Source: Acidimicrobiales bacterium (lineage in GTDB: Bacteria; Actinomycetota; Acidimicrobiia; Acidimicrobiales; Palsa-688). From it: a stretch of 36,919 bases of DNA. The notes under the pieces were generated by a model. The model ran no database searches. It was given only the letters and a program-made list of their open reading frames with translations, and was not told the DNA's origin. Below, piece by piece: positions 21,895-30,670 of this stretch. The translations under genes and the position numbers were made by a program. Numbering within the stretch: the stretch's first letter is position 1; the number at the start of each line of letters is the position of its first letter. Location: NCBI GenBank assembly GCA_035533095.1, contig DATLUM010000078.1, positions 1 to 36,919 on the forward strand, read 5' to 3'.

Positions 21895-23288
21895 ACCGCC
21901 CTCGCGTCGTCGTGGCGGGCGGTGGACTCGCCGGCATCACCGCGGCGCTCGAGTGCGCCGACGCCGGCGCGCATGTAACCCTCGTCGAGAAGCGAACCGG
22001 GCTGGGCGGCTTGACCCGGTCCTTCCGCCACGGAGACCTGTGGCTCGACAACGGCCAGCACGTGTTCCTGCGTTGCTGCACCGAATACCTGTCGTTGCTG
22101 TACCGGATAGGCGCGGCCGATGAAGTCGAGTTGCAGGACCGGCTGGACATACCAGTCGTCTCACCCGCGCGCAACGCCGGCGGGCAACCGGTGATCGGCA
22201 ACCTGCGCAGATCGGGTTGGCCGGTGCCGCTGCATCTGGCCGGGTCGTTGGTGCGCTACCCGCATCTGGGCATCGCCGACCGGCTGAAGCTCGGCCGCGC
22301 GGTACTGGGCCTGTCACGGCTGAGGCTCGACGACCCGGCTCTCGACCTCCACACGTTCGCGTCGTGGTTGAGGGCGCACCACCAGAGCGACGCGGCGATC
22401 ACAGCGCTCTGGGATCTCATCACCGTTCCTACCGTCAACCTCCCCGCGGCGCAGGCGTCGCTGACGATGGCAGCCAAGGTCTTCAAGACCGGGTTGCTGA
22501 GCGAATCCAGCGCCGCCGACATCGGATGGAGCCGGGTGCCTCTCGGGCGACTCCACGGCGAGCGCGCTGCAGCGGCGCTCGAGGGCGCCGGCGTCGAAGT
22601 TCGCACCGGCGAGAGGGTGCGCCAGATCCGGACGCGGGTCCGTGGCGGGTTCGAGGTCCTCGGTGACGGCTGGTCGGCAGACGCAGACGGGGTGGTCGTC
22701 GCGGTGCCCCACGACGAGGTGGGCGCCCTTCTCCCGCAGGGATCCGTCCGCGCCCAAGAGAGGCTCGGCGATCTCGGCACATCGGCGGTGGTCGACGTTC
22801 ACCTGGTACTCGACCGGCGCGTAACCGAGTGGCCGGTCATGTCCGCTGTCGGATCGACGGTGCAGTGGGTGTTCGACCGGACATCGTCGTCGGGCCTCAC
22901 CAGCGGGCAACTGCTCGCTGTCTCGCTTTCCGCGGCGGACGCCCTCCTCCCCCGGCGACCCGAGGACATCGCGTCGGAAGTTCAAGCGGAGCTCGCGCGA
23001 CTGCTGCCGTCTTTTTCCCGGGCACGGGTTGTCGACTCGGTCGTCACGAAAGAGCGCCACGCGACGTTCAAGGCGGTGCCCGGCACGGCCGCTCTCCGGC
23101 CTCCCGCGGCAACCAGCCTGCCAGGCCTCGCCGTGGCAGGGGCGTGGACCGACACGGGATGGCCGGCGACCATGGAGGGGGCGGTGCGAAGCGGCACCGC
23201 GGCAGCGCGCGCGTGTCTCGCCGGCGCAGGGCGTGCCCTCAGAGATCGATCACTTGCAGGAGCTGGGCACGAAGAGGAGGTTGCGTGA
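21891..23288 (+). CDS. hpnE: hydroxysqualene dehydroxylase HpnE
   Basis: 465 residues from GTG 21891 (GTGA overlap with hpnD). An FAD-binding amine-oxidase-type fold begins with VVVAGGGLAGITAALECADA and LVEKRTGLGG (the Rossmann glycines and ribose-binding Glu). It ends with the second FAD contact GLAVAGAWTDTGWPATMEGA. HpnE reduces hydroxysqualene to squalene. The order HpnC-HpnD-HpnE matches the three-enzyme bacterial squalene route that replaces single-enzyme squalene synthase. The short C-terminal tail after residue 445 is not conserved-looking. Confidence 0.93.
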   Translation: MNRPRVVVAGGGLAGITAALECADAGAHVTLVEKRTGLGGLTRSFRHGDLWLDNGQHVFLRCCTEYLSLLYRIGAADEVELQDRLDIPVVSPARNAGGQPVIGNLRRSGWPVPLHLAGSLVRYPHLGIADRLKLGRAVLGLSRLRLDDPALDLHTFASWLRAHHQSDAAITALWDLITVPTVNLPAAQASLTMAAKVFKTGLLSESSAADIGWSRVPLGRLHGERAAAALEGAGVEVRTGERVRQIRTRVRGGFEVLGDGWSADADGVVVAVPHDEVGALLPQGSVRAQERLGDLGTSAVVDVHLVLDRRVTEWPVMSAVGSTVQWVFDRTSSSGLTSGQLLAVSLSAADALLPRRPEDIASEVQAELARLLPSFSRARVVDSVVTKERHATFKAVPGTAALRPPAATSLPGLAVAGAWTDTGWPATMEGAVRSGTAAARACLAGAGRALRDRSLAGAGHEEEVA

Positions 23289-24331
23289 CCACCCCCACCA
23301 TTGGTGTTCCCGAGGTGCTGGAACGAACCCGAGAGGCGATCACCCCCGCGATGGTCACCGCCATCGACAGGCTGGCGCCGGAGATCCGCCAGTTCGCCGC
23401 CTACCACATGGGATGGATCGACGCGGACGGCAAGGCCGTCGCGTCGCCCGGAGGCAAGGGAATCCGGCCGACCCTCGCGATGCTCGGCGCCGCCGCCGCA
23501 TGGGCAGACCCGTCAGTAGGAGTGCCCGGTGGCGTGGCCGTCGAGTTGGTGCACAACTTCTCGCTGATCCATGACGACATCATCGACGCCGACGTCGAGC
23601 GGCACCACCGCCCGACGGTGTGGTCCGTCTTCGGGGTCGGCCCCGCGATCGTCGCCGGCGACGCGCTGCAGATCCTCGCCCACCAGGTCCTCATGGAGAG
23701 CTCTCCCGATCACGGGCCACGCGCGTCCAGTGCTCTCGCAGACGCGACGGCCGCGATGATCGCGGGCCAGGCCGACGACATCGCTTTCGAGAAGCGCCGC
23801 GACGTGACCGTCGAGCAGTGCACGGCGATGTCCGCGGCCAAGACAGGCGCTCTCCTCGGTTGCGCCGCGTCCATCGGTGCGATCCTCGCAGGTGCCCCGC
23901 AGGCGACGATCGGGGCGCTGCGCGATTACGGGAAGCACCTCGGCCTGGCGTTCCAGGCCGTCGACGACCTGCTCGGCATCTGGGGGGACCCGAGCCGTAC
24001 CGGCAAACCTGCCGGTAGCGACCTGAGGCAGAGGAAGAAGTCGATGCCCGTCGTCTCCGCGCTCGCCGCCGGCGGAGCCGAAGCGGACGAGTTGCGCATG
24101 CTCATCGTCGGTCCCGCGGACTCCGAGAACCCGCTGCTGCCACTGACCGCGGACGAGATCGACCGCGCACGCTTCCTCGTCGAGAGCTGCGGCGGCCGTG
24201 AGTGGACGACCGTGCGTGCCAAGGCGAACCTCGACGCAGCGCTCGGCGCGCTCGAACGGGTGCGGCTTTCTGCTCGGCCGCGTCGCGACCTTGCCGACAT
24301 CGCTGTGTTCGTGGTGGAGCGCGAGGCGTGA
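23285..24331 (+). CDS. polyprenyl (farnesyl-type) diphosphate synthase
   Basis: 348 residues from GTG 23285 (GTGA overlap with hpnE). Class I trans-prenyltransferase motifs are GGKGIRPTL (the GGKR/xRP loop, with Gly in place of Lys/Arg), first Asp motif D97-D98-I-I-D101, a KTGALLG segment, and second Asp motif D227-D228 (FQAVDDLLGIWGD). It should extend DMAPP with IPP, most likely to farnesyl diphosphate for HpnD, given its position. The residues before the first Asp motif (LVHNFSLIH) include a bulky aromatic consistent with a short product, but chain length is not certain. Confidence 0.9.
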   Translation: MTTPTIGVPEVLERTREAITPAMVTAIDRLAPEIRQFAAYHMGWIDADGKAVASPGGKGIRPTLAMLGAAAAWADPSVGVPGGVAVELVHNFSLIHDDIIDADVERHHRPTVWSVFGVGPAIVAGDALQILAHQVLMESSPDHGPRASSALADATAAMIAGQADDIAFEKRRDVTVEQCTAMSAAKTGALLGCAASIGAILAGAPQATIGALRDYGKHLGLAFQAVDDLLGIWGDPSRTGKPAGSDLRQRKKSMPVVSALAAGGAEADELRMLIVGPADSENPLLPLTADEIDRARFLVESCGGREWTTVRAKANLDAALGALERVRLSARPRRDLADIAVFVVEREA

Positions 24332-26235
24332 CAGAAGCGCGGACGGTAACCGAGGCCGCCTCATCGCTTCGAAGAGCGTGCGACCACCTCCTGTCGTTGC
24401 AGAGCACCGACGGGTGGTGGAAGGCGGAGCTCGAGACAAACGTGACGATGGACGCCGAGGACCTTCTGCTACGGCACTACCTCGGCATCTCGGACCACGC
24501 GATCACCGAGCCGGCCGCGCGGTGGATCCGTCACAACCAGCGGCCCGACGGCACCTGGGGAACCTTCCACGGCGCACCCGGGGACCTGTCGGCGACGATC
24601 GAGGCGTACGTCGCCCTGCGGCTCGCTGGCGACGATCCGTCGGAACCGCCCATGGCCGCGGCCGCCGAATGGATCAGGTCCAACGGCGGTGTGGAACGAA
24701 GCAGGGTGTTCACGCGCATCTGGCTGGCGCTGATGGGTGCCTGGGATTGGGAGGACCTCCCCGTCCTGCCTCCCGAAGTCATGTTCCTGCCTTCGTGGGC
24801 GCCGCTCAACGTCTACGACTTCGCCTGCTGGGCACGACAGACCATCGTTGCCTTGACGATCGTCATGGCGCACCGCCCGTCGCGCCCGCTCGGCTTCCCG
24901 ATCGATGAGCTGTTCAGCGGCGGGCCGCGCCGTCTCGAGTCGAGCGGCCTCAGGGACCTCGCGAGCACGGGGGGACGCTTCCTCGCCCTGGACCGTCTGC
25001 TGCACCGCTACGAGAGGCTGCCCCGCTGGTTCCTCCCGCGTACCTTGCTGCGCAAGGCTGCCCTCACCAAGGCCGAGCAGTGGGTCGTCCGCCGCCAGGA
25101 GGCGGACGGCCTGTGGGGAGGGATCCAGCCACCCGTCGTCTACTCGGTCATCGCCCTGCAGCTCCAGGGCTACAGCCTCGACCACCCCATCATCAAGGCG
25201 GCTCTCGACGGCCTGGAAGGCTTCGTGGTCCACGACGACAAAGGCCGGCGTGTCGAAGCGTGCCAGTCACCTGTGTGGGACACGGCCCTCGCGGTGGTAG
25301 CGCTGTCCGACGCGGGTGTGGACCCCGGTGAACCCGCGATCAAGTCGGCAGTCGAGTGGCTCGTCCGCGAAGAGGTGCCCATCCGCGGCGACTGGGCGGT
25401 CAGGCGCCCCTCGCTCGGCGCCGGCGGTTGGGCGTTCGAGTTCGCCAACGACAACTACCCCGACATCGACGACACCGCCGAGGTGATAATCGCCCTGCGC
25501 AAGGCGGGGGTCGCCGCTGGGCGCGACTGCGAAGCGGCGTGCGAGCGCGGCGTCGCTTGGACTCTCGGCATGCAGAGCCGGGACGGGGGTTGGGGCGCCT
25601 TCGACGCCGACAACGACAGCCCCCTCGTCGCCGCACTCCCCTTCTGCGACTTCGGCGAGGTCACCGACCCGCCGTCTGCCGACGTGACCGCGCACGTCCT
25701 CGAGATGCTCGCGACCGAACCGGGAGTTCCGCCGGCGGTCCTCCAGTCCGCCACCCAGTGGCTCTGGAACGCCCAGGAGCCCGACGGGTCATGGTTCGGC
25801 CGCTGGGGCGTCAACTACGTGTACGGGACCGGAGCCGCCGTTCCCGCGCTGGTAGCAGCCGGCGCACGGCCGGAAGACCCGCGCATCCGGCGAGCGGTCG
25901 CGTGGCTCGAAGCCCACCAAAACGGCGACGGCGGCTGGGGAGAAGACCTCCGCTCCTATGTCGACCAGTCGTGGCGGGGCCGCGGCGAGTCCACCGCTTC
26001 CCAGACCGCCTGGGCGCTCCTCGCCCTGCTCGCAGCAGGCGAGCACGACTCAGACGCGACCCGGCGCGGCGTCGACTGGCTCGTCCGCAACCAGACCGAA
26101 GCCGGGACATGGGACGAGCCGTGGTTCACGGGGACCGGCTTCCCTTGGGACTTCTCGATCAACTACCACCTGTACCGGCTGGTCTGGCCGGTCATGGCCC
26201 TGGGCAGGTACGTGCGCGGAGCCGGCACGCCATGA
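24328..26235 (+). CDS. shc: squalene-hopene cyclase
   Basis: 635 residues from GTG 24328 (GTGA overlap). The catalytic DxDD motif is D379-I-D381-D382 in NYPDIDDTAEV, almost the same number as in the Alicyclobacillus enzyme. Several QW repeats are present (DGTWGTF, DGGWGAF, DGSWFGRWG, NGDGGWGED, AGTWDEPWFTGTGFP). It cyclises squalene to hopene and hopanol as a monotopic membrane enzyme. The upstream open sequence overlaps the prenyl synthase and is not used. This is the key gene that marks the cluster as hopanoid rather than carotenoid. Confidence 0.97.
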   Translation: MTEARTVTEAASSLRRACDHLLSLQSTDGWWKAELETNVTMDAEDLLLRHYLGISDHAITEPAARWIRHNQRPDGTWGTFHGAPGDLSATIEAYVALRLAGDDPSEPPMAAAAEWIRSNGGVERSRVFTRIWLALMGAWDWEDLPVLPPEVMFLPSWAPLNVYDFACWARQTIVALTIVMAHRPSRPLGFPIDELFSGGPRRLESSGLRDLASTGGRFLALDRLLHRYERLPRWFLPRTLLRKAALTKAEQWVVRRQEADGLWGGIQPPVVYSVIALQLQGYSLDHPIIKAALDGLEGFVVHDDKGRRVEACQSPVWDTALAVVALSDAGVDPGEPAIKSAVEWLVREEVPIRGDWAVRRPSLGAGGWAFEFANDNYPDIDDTAEVIIALRKAGVAAGRDCEAACERGVAWTLGMQSRDGGWGAFDADNDSPLVAALPFCDFGEVTDPPSADVTAHVLEMLATEPGVPPAVLQSATQWLWNAQEPDGSWFGRWGVNYVYGTGAAVPALVAAGARPEDPRIRRAVAWLEAHQNGDGGWGEDLRSYVDQSWRGRGESTASQTAWALLALLAAGEHDSDATRRGVDWLVRNQTEAGTWDEPWFTGTGFPWDFSINYHLYRLVWPVMALGRYVRGAGTP

Positions 26236-27770
26236 GCGCCGTCCCCGAGACCGCAGGCCCTGCCGGCGCCGGGCTGCTCGTGCTCTGCCCGCTCCGACTC
26301 GAGGCCCGCGCCGTGTCGTCCGCCTCCGTCGGGGCAACCGTCGTCAGGACGGGCGCGGGGATGTCCAAGGCGGCAGCTGCGGCGGACCGGGCGCTTGCCG
26401 GCCGGGCTCCTGGCCCGGTGGCCGTCGCCGGCGTCGCCGGAGCACTGGTCGACGGGTTGGAACCCGGCACCCTGGTCGTCGCCGACCGGGTCGTCGACGC
26501 GGCGGACGGCGCGCTCGTCGCCGAGCTCCCGTCGGCCGCATTGATCGCCGCCGCCCTCCGCCGGCGCGGTCTGCCTGTCGTTGTGGGGACAGTGGCCTCG
26601 TCCGAACGCCTGGTGCGCGGCTCCAAGGCCCGCGCCGGGCTGGCCGCTCTCGGGGCCGTGGCGGTCGACATGGAGACCGCTGCGGTGCTGCGCCGCCGGT
26701 GGGACCGGCCGGTAGCGGTGATCCGGGCGATCGCCGACACGCCCGGCCGGGAGCTCGGGTCCCCGTCGACGATCTCGTGCGGGCGGCGGGCGCTCGGCGC
26801 GCTCAAGGCCGCGGCACCCGTACTCGAGGAGTGGGCGGCCGTGACGGGGGCGAGGACGGTTGTGCTGGCGGGGCCCAGGTCGTTTTGCGCCGGCGTGGAG
26901 CGCGCCATCGAGACGGTGAGCAGGGCGCTCGAGCGGTTCGGGGCGCCGGTGTACGTTCGCCGACAGATAGTGCACAACCGCCATGTGGTGGAGGAGCTCG
27001 AGGAGCGCGGGGCGGTGTTCGTGCACGAGCTCGACGAGGTTCCCGACGGCGCGACGGTCGTGTACTCCGCGCACGGGGTGTCCCCCGCCGTGCGCTCCGC
27101 CGCCGCCGAACGCCAGCTCGAGGTCATAGACGCGACCTGCCCGCTCGTGGCCAAGGTCCACCACGAGGTCCACCGGTTCGCCAACCGCGGCTACCAGGTC
27201 GTGCTCATCGGCCACGCCGGGCACGACGAGACGGAGGGCACTCTCGGTGAGCATCCCGACGTGACACTGATCGAGAACGAAGCCGACGTCGAGACGATCG
27301 ACGTGCGCGACCCCGAGCGAATCGCTTACATAACCCAGACGACGCTCTCGCCCGGCGACGTCACGACGGTCGTCAGCGCACTCTCGAAGCGTTTCCCTTC
27401 GATCGTCGGCCCCAGCGCCGGCGACATCTGCTACGCCACGCAGAACCGCCAGGAGGGCGTGCAGGCGATCGCGGCGGACTGCGACCTGATGATCGTGGTC
27501 GGCTCGGCCAATTCGTCCAACACAGCCCGCCTCGTGGAAGTCGCGGAGCGGGCCGGTTGCCGAGCGGTGATGGTCGACGACGAGAGCGGTGTGGACCTCG
27601 TTTCGCTGCGCGGCGTGCGCACCGTCGGGGTGAGCGCCGGCGCTTCTGCTCCCCCGATCCTCGTGGACCGGCTAGTAAGGGCCTTGAGCGGTCTGGGGCC
27701 GCTGGAAGTCGAGGAGCGAGCGGTTCGCAAAGAGAACGTGAATTTCCCCCTACCCTTGGAGGTCCGCTAA
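26232..27770 (+). CDS. HpnG phosphorylase fused to IspH reductase
   Basis: 512 residues from ATG 26232 (ATGA overlap with shc). Residues 1-205 form a nucleoside-phosphorylase-fold domain like HpnG, which removes adenine from adenosylhopane (VAGVAGAL, VDMETAAVLRR). Residues 208-512 are IspH, the 4Fe-4S HMBPP reductase that makes IPP and DMAPP. Ligands C219 (FCAGVERAI), C303 (DATCPLVAK) and C400 (DICYATQNRQ) are present, as are H248, H281 and catalytic E333. Spacings C219-H248-H281-C303 match E. coli IspH exactly. Both domains look complete. A single chain joining precursor supply to side-chain processing is unusual. Confidence 0.93.
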   Translation: MSAVPETAGPAGAGLLVLCPLRLEARAVSSASVGATVVRTGAGMSKAAAAADRALAGRAPGPVAVAGVAGALVDGLEPGTLVVADRVVDAADGALVAELPSAALIAAALRRRGLPVVVGTVASSERLVRGSKARAGLAALGAVAVDMETAAVLRRRWDRPVAVIRAIADTPGRELGSPSTISCGRRALGALKAAAPVLEEWAAVTGARTVVLAGPRSFCAGVERAIETVSRALERFGAPVYVRRQIVHNRHVVEELEERGAVFVHELDEVPDGATVVYSAHGVSPAVRSAAAERQLEVIDATCPLVAKVHHEVHRFANRGYQVVLIGHAGHDETEGTLGEHPDVTLIENEADVETIDVRDPERIAYITQTTLSPGDVTTVVSALSKRFPSIVGPSAGDICYATQNRQEGVQAIAADCDLMIVVGSANSSNTARLVEVAERAGCRAVMVDDESGVDLVSLRGVRTVGVSAGASAPPILVDRLVRALSGLGPLEVEERAVRKENVNFPLPLEVR

Positions 27771-28775
27771 GTGGGAATACCACTTCGTCAGAGCATCAAG
27801 ATCGGCACCTACCTCGCCCGCCAGAAGCTCGCCGGGCGTGACAAGTTCCCCCTCATCGTGGAGCTGGAGCCGCTGTTCGCCTGCAACCTGGAGTGCAACG
27901 GATGCGGGAAGATCCAGTACCCGACGGAGGTGCTCCGCAAGCGGCTGACTGTCGAGCAGGCGGTCGCTGCGATCGAGGAGTGCCGGGCCCCGATGGTGTC
28001 GATCGCCGGCGGTGAACCGCTCCTGCACCCAGACATCCACACCATGACCCAGGAGCTGCTCGATCGCGGCCGCTTCGTCTACCTCTGCACGAACGCGCTC
28101 CTGCTCGAGCGCAAGCTCGACAGGTTCAAGCCGCATCCCCGTTTCTCGTGGGTGGTTCACGTGGACGGTCTGCGGGAACGCCACGACGACTCGGTCAGCC
28201 GCGAGGGAACCTTCGACAAGGCAGTAGCCGCAATTCGCAAGGCGAAGGAACTCGGCTTCAAGGTGAACACCAACACCACCTTCTTCAACACCGACTCCCC
28301 GAAGACCGTCCGCGAGATCCTCGACTTCCTCAACGACGAGCTCCAGGTCGACCAGATGATGATCTCACCGGGTTACGCCTACGAGAAGGCGCCCGACCAG
28401 GTCCACTTTCTCAGCCCGAGAAGCTCCACGGCCCTGTTCGCCGACGCGTTCGCCGACGGCAGGCGCAAGCACTGGCGCCTCAACCACAGCCCTCTGTTCC
28501 TCGACTTCCTCGAAGGCAAGGCCGAGTTCGATTGCACGCCGTGGGGAATCCCGAGCTATTCCGTGTTCGGTTGGCAGCGCCCCTGCTACCTCATGGCGGA
28601 CGGCTACGCCGAGACATACCAGGAGCTCATCGAGACCACGGACTGGGACCGCTACGGCCGGGGCAAGGATCCTCGCTGCGCCAACTGCATGGCGCACTGC
28701 GGTTACGAGCCGAGCGCGGTGCTGGCGACAACCAGGTCGTTGCGACAATCCCTGCGGGCTGCCATAGGCTCATGA
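27771..28775 (+). CDS. hpnH: adenosylhopane synthase HpnH (radical SAM)
   Basis: 334 residues, GTG start directly after the previous stop, with GGAGG 8 bases upstream. The radical SAM cluster motif is C38-x3-C42-x2-C45 (FACNLECNGC), followed by the SAM-binding IAGGEPLLHPD. A C-terminal cysteine set (CTPWG, RPCYL, CANCMAHCG) is also typical of HpnH. The enzyme couples the 5'-deoxyadenosyl group to hopene (diploptene), the first step of side-chain building. Its product is the substrate of the HpnG domain encoded just before it. Confidence 0.96.
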   Translation: MGIPLRQSIKIGTYLARQKLAGRDKFPLIVELEPLFACNLECNGCGKIQYPTEVLRKRLTVEQAVAAIEECRAPMVSIAGGEPLLHPDIHTMTQELLDRGRFVYLCTNALLLERKLDRFKPHPRFSWVVHVDGLRERHDDSVSREGTFDKAVAAIRKAKELGFKVNTNTTFFNTDSPKTVREILDFLNDELQVDQMMISPGYAYEKAPDQVHFLSPRSSTALFADAFADGRRKHWRLNHSPLFLDFLEGKAEFDCTPWGIPSYSVFGWQRPCYLMADGYAETYQELIETTDWDRYGRGKDPRCANCMAHCGYEPSAVLATTRSLRQSLRAAIGS

Positions 28776-28779
28776 CCCG

Positions 28780-30222
28780 ATGGGGTTCGATCTTCAAGGA
28801 ATTCTGAGCGCACGTTCGGGCGAGGGCGCGGCCCTCTGGGGCCGTTACCTGAACCCGGTAGCACCCAAGGTGCTCCACTCGATCGGGTTCGACCGCCAGT
28901 GGGAGCGGGCGGGGGGGAGCTACATCCATGACTCCACCGGCGCCCGCTACCTCGACTACCTGTCCGGGTTCGGGGTGTTCGGGGTGGGCCGCTCGAACTA
29001 CAAGGTCCGCCAGGTGCTCCACGACGCCCTCGACGCGGATCTCGCCGACATGGTGCAGATGGACACCCCCCTGCTTGCAGGCCTGCTCGGGGAGGCTCTC
29101 ATCGAGCGGGCCCCGTACCTCGACAGGGTGTACTTCTCCAGCAGCGGCACCGAGGCGGTCGAGGCGGCGCTGAAGTTCGCCCGGTACTCGACGGGCCGGC
29201 GGCGGGTGATCTACTGCGACCACGCCTTCCACGGTTTGACGTCCGGCTCACTTTCGGTGAACGGAGCCAGGGAGTTCAGGGCCGGGTTCGGGCCGCTCCT
29301 GCCCGCGACGATGGTTCCTTTCGGCGACCTCGACGCGCTCCGCCGCGAACTGGCCGCAGGCGATGTCGCCGCCTTCATCGTCGAACCGGTACAGGGAAAG
29401 ACGGTCCTGGTCGCGCCGCCGGGCTACCTGGCCGAAGCGGCCGCGCTCGTGCACAAGCACGGGGCCCTCCTGATATGCGACGAGGTTCAGACCGGGCTCG
29501 GGCGCACCGGCAAGTTCCTGAGCCACGAGTACGACGAAGTCGAGCCGGACATCGTCACCGTCGCCAAGACGCTCTCCGGCGGCTTCGTCCCGGTAGCCGC
29601 GACGATGGCGACCAACGCTGTGTTCGAGAAGGTCTACTCCGGGCTGGACCGCATGCTGGTCCACGACTCGACCTACAGCGGCAACACGTTGGCCATGGCC
29701 GCCGGCTTGGCGACGCTGGCCATCCTCGACGACGAGGGGCTGATCGCGAACGCCGCGACGGTCGGAGCGGAGATCCAGTCGAAGCTTCGCGAGGCCGCCT
29801 CACGATACGAGCTCGTGAGCGACGTTCGCGGCCGGGGACTCATGATCGGCATCGAGTTCGCCCGGCCCGGGTCGTGGCGGCTTCGCCGGCGCTGGGGACC
29901 CTTGACCGCCGCCCGGCGGGGCCTGTTCACCCAGATGGTCGTGTGCGCCCTGTTCGAGCAGCACCACATCGTCACCCAGACCGCCGGCGACCACGTCGAC
30001 GTGCTCAAGATCCTCCCGCCCCTCGTGACCAACTCCGAGGAGGCCGGTTATTTCGTCGAATCGTTCTGCTCGGTGATGGACTCGATCCACGACAGCTCCC
30101 GCCCGGTGTGGCACTTCGGATGGGGGCTCACCACCCGGGTCGCCGGGGTTCAGGCCGGACGCAGAGGCAGTCGAGGCGCATCGAGAGGTCGGTCTGCCCT
30201 GCGTTCGCCGAAGACGGACTGA
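28780..30222 (+). CDS. hpnO: class III aminotransferase, HpnO-like
   Basis: 480 residues, ATG 4 bases after the hpnH stop. A fold-type I PLP enzyme of class III: SSSGTEAVEAALKFAR phosphate loop, HAFHG, LLICDEVQTGLGRTG, and the Schiff-base Lys in TVAKTLSGG. In hopanoid clusters such enzymes (HpnO) convert the ribosyl or aldehyde end of the side chain to aminobacteriohopanetriol. The position as last gene of the operon supports that, though acetylornithine-type transaminases look similar. The last ~35 residues are basic and low-complexity. Confidence 0.82.
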   Translation: MGFDLQGILSARSGEGAALWGRYLNPVAPKVLHSIGFDRQWERAGGSYIHDSTGARYLDYLSGFGVFGVGRSNYKVRQVLHDALDADLADMVQMDTPLLAGLLGEALIERAPYLDRVYFSSSGTEAVEAALKFARYSTGRRRVIYCDHAFHGLTSGSLSVNGAREFRAGFGPLLPATMVPFGDLDALRRELAAGDVAAFIVEPVQGKTVLVAPPGYLAEAAALVHKHGALLICDEVQTGLGRTGKFLSHEYDEVEPDIVTVAKTLSGGFVPVAATMATNAVFEKVYSGLDRMLVHDSTYSGNTLAMAAGLATLAILDDEGLIANAATVGAEIQSKLREAASRYELVSDVRGRGLMIGIEFARPGSWRLRRRWGPLTAARRGLFTQMVVCALFEQHHIVTQTAGDHVDVLKILPPLVTNSEEAGYFVESFCSVMDSIHDSSRPVWHFGWGLTTRVAGVQAGRRGSRGASRGRSALRSPKTD

Positions 30223-30255
30223 GCCCCTGGCTGCCCTCGAAGCGGGTCTCGGCTC

Positions 30256-30636
30256 CTAGTCCTCGTAGTAGCGCAGCTCGATGGTGTTCCCGTCGGGATC
30301 TCGCACGTACAGCGAGGTGCCGTCGCCCCTGGCGCCGAACCTCTTGCCGGGCCCGTCCAGCACATCGAACTTACCGCTCGATTTGATCTGCTCGAAGTCG
30401 GTGGGCTCGACGACGAGGCAGAAGTGATTGAGGTTCTCACCCGTCCGTGGCAGCTCGAACAGGTCGATGATCGTGCTCTCGTTGAGCCTGACCGAGGGAA
30501 AGGGGGCCTCGCCGTCGCGCCACTCCTCGACCCGCACTCCCTCCAGACCCAATTCGTAGCGGTAGAACGCGAGGCTCTTCTCCGCATCCGCCACATTCAC
30601 GACTATGTGATCGAGTCCCGTCACCCGCAATGTCAT
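30256..30636 (-). CDS. VOC (glyoxalase/dioxygenase) superfamily protein
   Basis: 126 residues with two beta-alpha-beta-beta-beta units. Candidate metal ligands are in GLDHIVVNV (His9), LNHFCLVV (central His) and NTIELRYYED (Glu), the pattern of catechol-dioxygenase- and lactoylglutathione-lyase-like VOC enzymes. YVRDPDGNTIEL is the usual C-terminal signature. The substrate is unknown. It follows the LLM oxidoreductase gene by 34 bases on the same strand and converges on the hopanoid operon with 33 bases between stops. Confidence 0.9.
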   Translation of the reverse strand: MTLRVTGLDHIVVNVADAEKSLAFYRYELGLEGVRVEEWRDGEAPFPSVRLNESTIIDLFELPRTGENLNHFCLVVEPTDFEQIKSSGKFDVLDGPGKRFGARGDGTSLYVRDPDGNTIELRYYED

Positions 30637-30670
30637 GGACTCATGATCGCGCGACCTGACACGGAGATTG

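Noticed and set aside
25356-26231. Extending the HpnG-IspH protein upstream
   Set aside because: The added sequence is an Arg/Pro-rich shadow of shc in another frame. ATG 26232 in the ATGA overlap starts the recognisable domain.
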